Source of the DNA: an uncultured Candidatus Altimarinota bacterium
GTDB lineage: Bacteria; Patescibacteriota; Gracilibacteria; BD1-5; UBA6164
Assembly: GCA_937944175.1 (NCBI GenBank)
Contig: CALDZW010000073.1
Span: forward strand, 1 to 8,442
Length of the DNA stretch: 8,442 bases
Direction: 5' to 3'
Shown: one piece after another, positions 1 to 6,131 of the stretch
Position numbering within the stretch: the first letter of the stretch is position 1
Layout of the letters: the number at the start of each line of letters is the position of its first letter
Notes under the pieces: generated by a model
The model's input: only the letters and a program-made list of their open reading frames with translations
Database searches by the model: none
Told to the model about the DNA's origin: nothing
Position numbers and translations under genes: made by a program

Positions 1-623
1 ATACTCCAACGTATGTAATTTGAGTGAACCATTGAGATTATTCTTGAGAAAGGATCATATCTAATGCTAGTTGTACAACTAACTGTCTGTGACCAGTAGC
101 AAAACTTATTGATGATACTTATGGAATTGAAAAATGACTCATAACTACTATACATGCTTCAACGGGTTCTCAAAGTGTGCTTGATACAAAAAATCTTAAA
201 GACAAAAGAAGATGAAGAGCTGCTGGAGTGAATATGATTCCTACTACAACATGAGCTGCAAAAGCTATGAGTAAAATCATGCCTCAATTGGCTTGAAAAA
301 TACATGGTCAATCTGTAAGAGTCCCAACACCAAACGTGAGTTTGGTTGATGCTAATTTTGTACTAAGAAAAAATGTTTCTCTTGATGAGATTAAACTGAG
401 ACTATTACAAGCATGCCAGGAAGAATATCTATGAATTCTGGAGTATGATGTAGATATGAGGGTATCAACAGATTGTGTGTGAAATTCTCATTCAGCAATT
501 ATAGCTAGTGATATGTTGCAAGTAGTTGATGGAAATATGCTCAAAATTATGGCTTGGTATGATAATGAATGGGGATATACAAGTAGACTTGTTGATATGT
601 GTGTATATATTAATCAACAATAA
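1..623 (+). CDS. gap: Glyceraldehyde-3-phosphate dehydrogenase, C-terminal part (5' end outside window)
   Basis: Glycolytic enzyme of the cytoplasm that oxidises glyceraldehyde 3-phosphate to 1,3-bisphosphoglycerate with NAD(P)+ and phosphate. The frame is read from position 3 with TGA as Gly and gives about 206 residues ending in TAA at 621. Visible are the active-site segment SNASCTTNCLGPVAK with nucleophile Cys at 72-74, the base His in TTIHAST at 153-155 (27 residues later, the usual Cys149-His176 spacing), the RRGRAAGVNMIPTTTGAAKA block, VRVPTPNVSLVD, and the C-terminal AWYDNEWGYTSR. The NAD-binding Rossmann half lies before the window. Ten glycines are TGA and six are GGN; the TGAs fall at places where the family has glycine, as in TTTGAAKA. 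The next gene starts two bases after the stop, so it is probably cotranscribed with pgk. The family is certain. The choice between glycolytic and anabolic isoforms, and the cofactor, cannot be judged without the N-terminus. Confidence 0.96.
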
Positions 624-625
624 CT

Positions 626-1816
626 ATGAAGCTCCGCAAAATGCAGGATATTGATCTTGCTTGAAAAAAGGTATTTCTCAGGTGTGATGTAAATGTCCCA
701 CTTGATCAAAATGGTAATGTACAAAATTTTAAAAGGATCACCTACATTCTTGATACCATTAATTATTTGCTTGAAAAAAGATGTTCAATAATAATTGCCT
801 CTCACCTGTGAAGACCTAATAATGGATATGAAAAAAGGTATAGCTTATCACCTGTACAAAAAGTACTGAAGGCACTTCTCAGGTGGCCAGTCTTACTGGC
901 TCCATGATTGACTGATGAAACTACTCTATATCTAGCAAATGTACTAAAACAAAAAGAAATTCTTATTCTGGAAAATACCCGTTTTCATCCATGAGAAAAA
1001 ACAAATTCTGAAGAACTTTCCCAAACATTGGCTTCAATGGCTGATATATATATTAATGATGCATTTTGATCATGCCATAGAGAGCATTCATCAGTGAACG
1101 GAATAACACAATTTTTTCCTCCAGAAAAAAGGTGAGCCTGACTCTTACTTCAAAAAGAATTCTCATACTTTCATGATACTATTCATTCTGCATCTTCTCC
1201 ATTTATTGCAATTTTAGGTTGAGCAAAAGTGAGTGACAAACTTTTAGCTATTAATAAGCTTCTTGAAAAAGTTGATAAGATAATTATTGGTTGAGCAATG
1301 GCTTTCACTTTCTTAAAAGCGTTATGATTTAATGTATGAAATTCATTAGTAGAAGATGATTTGTTAGATGAAGTTCTAGAAGTAGTTGATAGATCTAGAG
1401 ATGTATGAAAAGAAATAGTTCTCCCACTTGATTTTGTAATCTCTAAGACTTTTTCAGAAAAATGAGAAATAAAAACAACGCCTTGAATAAGCATTCCTGA
1501 TTGATATATGTGATTAGATATATGACCCAAATCAATAGAATATATTAAAGAAAAGACAAACAACGCTCAAACAATATTTTGGAATTGACCAATGTGAGCT
1601 TATGAAATGGAATCATTTTTTGAGTGAAGCAGAGCTATATGAAATATACTCTCTAAGAATAAAAATCTAACTTTTGTTGGATGATGAGACTCAATTAGTG
1701 TTATTCAAACCCTAGGTATAGATAAAAACATCAGTCATATTTCTACTGGTTGATGAATGAGCTTGTGTCTTATTGAGTGAAAAAAACTACCAACTCTTGA
1801 AAAAATATCATACTAA
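626..1816 (+). CDS. pgk: Phosphoglycerate kinase
   Basis: Transfers phosphate from 1,3-bisphosphoglycerate to ADP, giving ATP and 3-phosphoglycerate, in the cytoplasm and directly after the GAPDH step. Read with TGA as Gly it is 396 residues, normal for bacterial PGK, ending in TAA. Motifs in order: FLRCDVNVP (17-25), SHLGRP (59-64), ENTRFHPGE (116-124), NDAFGSCHREHSS, the nucleotide-side AILGGAKVSDKL (around 195-206), GGAMAFTFL, DIGPKS, FWNGPMGAYE (318-327), FVGGGDS (351-356) and STGGG (373-377). About 26 of 34 glycines are TGA, including paired TGA-TGA at 1682-1687 and 1751-1756. The ATG at 626 gives the family's usual N-terminus and lies two bases after the gap stop; no Shine-Dalgarno is visible. 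Small departures are GGGDS for the usual GGGDT and SLCLIEG for SLELLEG. The family assignment is secure. Confidence 0.98.
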
Positions 1817-1850
1817 AAAGACAAAAAAGTAAAAAAAGTCAATTTTTTAT

Positions 1851-1878
1851 TTGTGTTATCATAATAATCCCTTATATT
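1851..1878 (+). promoter_or_regulatory. Candidate sigma70-type promoter for the cold-shock gene
   Basis: TTGTGT at 1851-1856, a 16-bp spacer and TATATT at 1873-1878 resemble -35 and -10 boxes, and would leave an untranslated leader of roughly 55 nt before the ATG at 1941. The 1817-1940 gap is so AT-rich that such matches arise by chance, so this is a weak call. Nothing else convincing was seen in that gap. Confidence 0.25.
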
Positions 1879-1940
1879 GTGCTTATTAGTTAAGAGAGTT
1901 ATTTCTAAATTAATATTTTTATTTTTATAGCAGTATATAT

Positions 1941-2177
1941 ATGCAAGGTATAATTAAAGTCCTAAAAGATGGATATGGTTTCATCAAAGTTGAAGAAGGT
2001 AATGGTGATGTTTTTTTTCATGCTAACAACTTAGTAAATTGTGAATATGATGAGCTAGAAGAAGGTATGACTCTTTCATTTGAAATGGGTGAAGGAAGAA
2101 ATGGTAAAGAACAAGCTGTTAATGTTGAACTTATGGAAGAAGCTGGTGAAGAAGAAGAAGCTCAACAAGAAGCTTAA
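1941..2177 (+). CDS. Cold-shock-domain protein (CspA family)
   Basis: A 78-residue single-stranded nucleic-acid-binding protein of the cold-shock family, expected to act in the cytoplasm as an RNA chaperone. The cold-shock fold is marked by the RNP1-like stretch DGYGFIKV (residues 10-17) and the RNP2-like DVFFHANNL. The usual GxGR-type region follows as MGEGRNGKEQAVNVEL. The C-terminus adds a short glutamate-rich tail, EEAGEEEEAQQEA, beyond the typical 65-70 residue core. The ATG at 1941 begins right at the first beta strand (MQGIIKVL), as in the family; no Shine-Dalgarno precedes it. It stands out in codon use: all ten glycines are GGT or GGA and none is TGA, unlike every other gene here. 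Ten bases downstream lies a strong hairpin terminator shared with the convergent helicase gene. The family is well supported; the trigger (cold, growth phase or constitutive) cannot be read from the sequence. Confidence 0.92.
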   Translation: MQGIIKVLKDGYGFIKVEEGNGDVFFHANNLVNCEYDELEEGMTLSFEMGEGRNGKEQAVNVELMEEAGEEEEAQQEA

Positions 2178-2186
2178 TTCATTCAT

Positions 2187-2234
2187 ACTACTAAAAAAAG
2201 ACTAATAATTACTTATTAGTCTTTTTTTAGTAGT
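2187..2234. terminator. Perfect hairpin, probable bidirectional intrinsic terminator
   Basis: The arms 2187-2208 and 2213-2234 are exact reverse complements over 22 bp, with a TTAC loop at 2209-2212. Each arm holds a run of seven A (left) or T (right), so in either direction the transcript gets a stem with U residues on its 3' side. It lies between the stop of the cold-shock gene (2177) and the stop of the convergent helicase gene (2282) and can end both transcripts. The core stem is GACTAATAA pairing with TTATTAGTC. A second ACTACT at 2236-2241 repeats the foot of the left arm. Confidence 0.85.
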
Positions 2235-2281
2235 TACTACTATCTCTGAGAACTTGTATAATAGTAGATTTTATAATAATT

Positions 2282-3628
2282 TTAATGTAGTTTTTTCTTC
2301 TTCTTATAGTATCTCATATTTTTTGTTTTTCTATCTTCTTGTACATTTTTATTACAAGAAGAATATCTTCAAATAAATTCTCACTTAGCTACCACTTCAT
2401 CTTTATACTTAGTATTTTTTGATACTGATATATTTTTTCATATAAGTTCTTCAATTTGAATCAGTTTAGCCTTCTGAGCATCTACACAAAAGGAAATACT
2501 CACTCACTTCTTCCCTGCTCTAGCAGTTCTTCAAATCCTATGAACATAGGTTTCAGCTTCTTGTGGTAAATCATAATTAATGACACAAGAAAGATTATCA
2601 ATATCAATTCAACGTGATGCAATGTCAGTAGCTACAAGCACTTTTATTTCTCAAGACTTTAATTTGTTAATTGAACGAATTCTAGCATTTTGAGATCTAT
2701 TCCTATGTATATTATCAGCCTCTATTCATGCTGCATGAACATAACTTAATACTGTCTCAGTATCATCTTTAGTTTTTACAAAAACTATAATAGAACTATA
2801 TTTTTCTTTTTTTATGATATATTGAAGTAGCTGTCTTTTTTGAGCTTGGTCAACCAAATACACCTCTTGAGTAATATCAGGTGTACTTTCTACAGTTTTT
2901 TCTATAGTAATTTCTTTTGGTTTATAGAGTATTGTATCAGCTAACTTCTTTATTTTTGGTGGCATAGTAGCAGAAAAGAACAGTGTTTGCCTTTCATTTG
3001 GAAGAAGCTTTATAACCTTCTGAATATCTTCAATAAAACCCATCTCAAGCATTTTGTCTGCTTCATCTAAAGTAAAGATAGTTATATTATTCAGTTTAAT
3101 ATATCATTGTCAGATAAGATCAAGGAGTCTTCCAGGAGTAGCAATTAATATATCTACTCACTTCTCAATAGCCTTCACTTGATGGAACTGATTTTTTCAT
3201 CAATAGATTACCGTATGTTTACAGTTTGCATTTACTGCATAAGGAGATAAGCTTTCTCCTATTTGGATAGCTAATTCTCTTGTTGGAGCAAGAATAAGAG
3301 ATTGTATATTTCTAATCTTTTTTACTTTCTTCTTTTTCTTCTTAGTTTTCTCATCTCAATCTTTATCTAATCAGACTCTTGCAATAATTTCTTGTGCTTT
3401 CTCAAACTCCATCCTCTCAGTTTCTCTATTCCTCATATAGATATTTTGCAGAATCGGAAGTCAAAAAGCGAGTGTTTTCCCACTACCCGTTTGAGCACAT
3501 CAGAGAATATCAGTTCATTCTAAAGCATATTGAATTACTTGAGATTGAATTTCAGTTGGTTCTGAAAAGCCCTCTTTTGCTAGTGCTTTAAGAAGCGGTG
3601 AGATGAGATGTAAGTCTTGGAAAATCAT
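2282..3628 (-). CDS. DEAD-box ATP-dependent RNA helicase (RhlE-like)
   Basis: Uses ATP to open short RNA duplexes and remodel RNA-protein complexes, typically in ribosome assembly, mRNA decay or cold adaptation. Read with TGA as Gly it has 448 residues. Motifs in order: Q motif PTEIQSQ (24-30), Walker A AQTGSGKT (45-52), PTREL (115-119), TPGR, the DEAD box (188-191), SAT (219-221), VATDIASRGIDI (332-343) and HRIGRTARAG (363-372), so both RecA-like domains are complete. Between motifs I and Ia there is a long charged insert (about 66-107) with six consecutive lysines, and the C-terminus is a short basic tail ending KKKKKLH. IHRNRSQ (307-313) stands where IHGxxSQ is usual. About 18 of 25 glycines are TGA. 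The ATG at 3628 gives a normal N-terminus (MIFQDL); no Shine-Dalgarno is seen. It converges on the cold-shock gene. The family is certain; the RhlE subgroup rests on overall resemblance. Confidence 0.96.
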
Positions 3629-3748
3629 TTTTCAATATACTAAAAAATATAATTCTACTATGTGTATACTTGTTATTCAAAAAAATTCAAATAAGATAGA
3701 AATAATCTCCTGTATACTCAATTGATTTATAGTTTTATTTCTACATGC
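3629..3748. promoter_or_regulatory. Divergent promoter region for the helicase and HIT genes
   Basis: The 120-bp gap between two divergent starts must hold both promoters. For the helicase (minus strand) TTGAAT (plus 3685-3690), 16 bp and TATACA (3663-3668) form a plausible pair about 35 nt before its ATG. For the HIT gene (plus strand) TTGTTA (3670-3675), 16 bp and TAAGAT (3692-3697) is a possible pair. The two sets interleave, which would link the two promoters. The region is very AT-rich, so the box assignments are tentative. No hairpin or operator-like dyad was noted. Confidence 0.3.
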
Positions 3749-4177
3749 ATGAAAACAATTTCAAGAGAAGAATATATTGGTAGTTTGGATACCAATACAC
3801 TATGAATAAGTGAATGCCCATTTTGTACTCTAAAACATAAGCATACAGAGAACATCATTTGGGAATGAAAATACTGGTTTATTAGAGTGTGCTTATCTCC
3901 ATATACTTGAAATAAACAACACCTTCTTGCTATACCAAATACACATAGAATTCTACCATCAGAACTTTCTAATGAAGAGCTACTGGATATGAGAAATGTT
4001 CACCAATTTGTAGAAAAATATTTTTGAGATCAAACCTATTTTTCATGTTTACGTGATACTATGGGGAACAGAAGTGTTGAGCATTTGCATCATCATTTTA
4101 TTGCATGAAAATTACAATGAAAATACCTGAGAAGTATGCTTATGAATCAAGGTTTTCCAATAACTGAAAAATTATAA
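3749..4177 (+). CDS. HIT-family protein (histidine-triad nucleotide hydrolase or transferase)
   Basis: HIT proteins cleave or transfer at the alpha-phosphate of nucleotides such as dinucleoside polyphosphates or nucleoside phosphoramidates. Read with TGA as Gly this is 142 residues, ending in TAA. The triad is seen as SVEHLHHHFIAG, with His 112, 114 and 116; His114 would be the catalytic nucleophile. An N-terminal ECPFC (Cys23 and Cys26) resembles the zinc-binding half-site of many HIT proteins, with further His nearby (30, 32). HLLAIPNTHR (58-67) matches the strand and loop before the family's first helix. Six glycines are TGA and three are GGN. The ATG at 3749 is preferred; an ATG four bases earlier is out of frame, and there is no Shine-Dalgarno. 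The ABC-F gene follows after 37 bp and may share its transcript. The fold is well supported. The substrate is unknown, and the exact branch (Hint, Fhit, Ap4A hydrolase-like or GalT-like) cannot be settled by eye. Confidence 0.87.
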
Positions 4178-4214
4178 AAAGGTTTAAAATATATATACTT
4201 TTTAGCAACAATAG

Positions 4215-6131
4215 ATGGAAATAATAGATAGTTTTTTAGAAGATGAATTAGAAAGAATAATTCAGAGTGTTCTTGATAAACATGATGATTTTAATTATTA
4301 TGAAATTGAAGAAATTTGTCATGATTTTTTAGATGAAATTCCAAAAAAAATTAAAGATGTCACAAAATTAAAAAGACTTGAAAAATATATAAGAAAAGAG
4401 TTCGAACTAGATAATACAGAAGTAGGGTCAACAGGGCTGTTGACCCTACAAGATTCAGATACAAAAAAGTATTCCCTTGAAAGTATTCCAAAATATCTGT
4501 TTGAATGAAAAAGTAAAATTCAATCAAGTCTTATTAGTATTAAAAATTTAACCAGAAATATAGGTCTTACTGATTTATTTCATGATGCAGAGCTTCAAAT
4601 TAATAAAACAGATAAGGTAGCTCTCATTTGAAAAAATGGATGCTGAAAAACTACTCTTCTCAAAATCATTATATGAAAAGAAACAACACAAATGGAATGA
4701 GATGGAAGTGTGCTTCTTGCACCCTGACTCAGTATATGATACTTGTCACAAGATCTATTTTGGCAATCAGAAGATAATACTCTCTCAGAAGAAATGCTTC
4801 AAGTATTTCCAGAAATTACTCAAAAAATTAATAGGCTTAGCCAAATTAAAAATCCTCCCTCCTTACAAGAGAGGGAATTAGAGGGTGGGGTTGATGAAGA
4901 AATTGCAGATCTTAATCAAGAGCTAGCAGAAGATGATGGTTTTAGAAAATATGAACTCCAAAAAAATATACTCAAGTATTTCTGAATCAGTGATGAACAA
5001 ATGGCTCAAAATGTCATGAGTCTTTCAGGATGAGAACAGACCAAAGTACAAATTGCTAAATTCTTAATTCAAGAGGTTGATTTGCTTATCCTTGATGAAC
5101 CTACTAATCATCTTGATATTGAGTGAATAATATTTTTAGAAAAATTCTGTCAAAATTGGAAAAAGGCACTGGTTTCAATTTCTCATGATATCAAATTTAT
5201 TGATAATTCTAGTGAAAGAATAGTAGAAATATATCAAAAAAAGATTCATAATTATACGTGAAAATACATTGATTTTCTAGAGCAAAAAGAAGCCAAATAT
5301 AACAAAGAGATGAAAGATTTCAAAGATCAACAAAAAGAGCTCAAAACAACTGAGGAATACATTAATAGATTTAGAGCAAATTCAGCTAAAGCGAGTAGTG
5401 TCCAGAGTAGAATAAAAGCTTTAGAGAAAATCACTGTACTTGAAGAACCCCTAAATGATAAAACTGTACAATTTATCAGTATAAATTCAGAAAAAAGGCT
5501 CCCAGAAATTATCATGAGACTCCATAATGTCCAAGTTGGATATACATTTCCACTTATTATACTTCCTGAAGAGATAGAAGTACATAAATCAGAGAAAATA
5601 TGAATCATCTGAGCTAACGGGACTTGAAAAACCACACTTCTGAAAACAATATTATGAGACCTTAAAGCACTTGCTTGAGAATCTTCTATTAATGAAACTA
5701 TAAAAATCTGATCATTTGCTCAAATCTTAGAAGAACTTGATTTAGAAAACTCTATTATCAATGAATTAGGAAAAAGTCACAACAATGAACAAGATATTAG
5801 AAAGATACTCTGAGGGCTTCTGATTCAATGAGAAAAAGTAAATCAAAAAATTTCAAGTCTTTCTGGTTGAGAAAGAGCCAAAGTCTGACTTACGAAGATG
5901 CTATTGCAAAAACCAGATATCATAGTTATGGATGAGCCAACAAATCATCTTGATCTCCACTCAAAACAGGTAATAAAAAAGATGCTCCACTGATTCAATG
6001 GAACAACCCTCATAGTCTCTCATGACAGAGATCTTCTTGAAAATGTGAGTAACAAAATTTGGCTTATCAGAAATAAGCAACTTGAAATTTATGATGAAGT
6101 CGAAGAAGGGATTGCTGAGGTGTATATGTAA
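4215..6131 (+). CDS. ABC-F family ATPase (ribosome-associated type) with N-terminal extension
   Basis: A soluble twin ATPase without membrane domains; characterised ABC-F proteins bind the ribosomal E site and act on stalled or antibiotic-blocked translation. Read with TGA as Gly it has 638 residues. NBD1: Walker A GKNGCGKTT (139-147), signature LSGGE (270-274), LLILDEPTNHLD with Asp294 and Glu295, then SISHD. The interdomain linker (about 345-410, containing RFRANSAKASSVQSRIKALEK) matches the P-site tRNA-interaction motif of the family. NBD2: GANGTGKTT (466-474), LSGGE (549-553), VMDEPTNHLD (Asp573, Glu574) and VSHDRD. Residues 1-100 are an acidic, probably helical extension absent from ordinary ABC-F proteins, which begin close to NBD1. 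Two GC-rich palindromic segments lie inside the frame (residues about 70-79 and 214-226). 22 glycines are TGA and 16 are GGN. A TAG just before the ATG at 4215 rules out a longer start. Its stop abuts that of the convergent patatin-EAL gene. Confidence 0.95.
4422..4449. repeat. Perfect 28-bp palindrome inside the ABC-F gene
   Basis: Arms 4422-4434 (GTAGGGTCAACAG) and 4437-4449 (CTGTTGACCCTAC) are exact reverse complements around a central GG. The segment is over half G+C in a strongly AT-rich gene and encodes VGSTGLLTL in frame, near the end of the N-terminal extension and before NBD1. No T-run follows and the frame stays open, so it is not a normal terminator. It looks like a small palindromic element tolerated in a loop of the protein; the inserted nature is inferred. 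Confidence 0.75.
4854..4890. repeat. GC-rich palindromic segment inside the ABC-F gene
   Basis: TCCCTCCTT (4856-4864) pairs with AAGaGAGGGA (4867-4876, one unpaired A) around AC, followed by a G-rich tail TTAGAGGGTGGGG up to 4890. It encodes PPSLQERELEGGV (residues 214-226) between the Walker A and signature motifs of NBD1, a place where ABC-F proteins vary in length. Its base composition and GGG, CCC and GAG codons differ from the flanks. It resembles short dispersed palindromic repeats reported within bacterial genes, but I cannot show further copies in this window. Confidence 0.6.

Noticed and set aside
1183..1563. Minus-strand open frame of 126 codons
   Set aside because: It lies antisense to the highly conserved centre of pgk and has no recognisable motif; it is a shadow of that gene.
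1815..1855. Hairpin after pgk as a terminator
   Set aside because: Only a three-pair GAC/GTC core with A/T runs and a bulge can be drawn before the TTTTTT at about 1843; the stem is too weak to call.
4422..4449. Palindrome as an intrinsic terminator
   Set aside because: No T-run follows and the reading frame continues into a complete ABC-F protein.
4636..4881. Plus-strand open frame starting MDAEKLLFSKSLYEK
   Set aside because: It is out of frame with the ABC-F gene; the in-frame reading gives the Walker A GKNGCGKTT.
5327..5635. Minus-strand open frame of 102 codons
   Set aside because: It is antisense to the ABC-F linker and NBD2 start, which are clearly coding on the plus strand.
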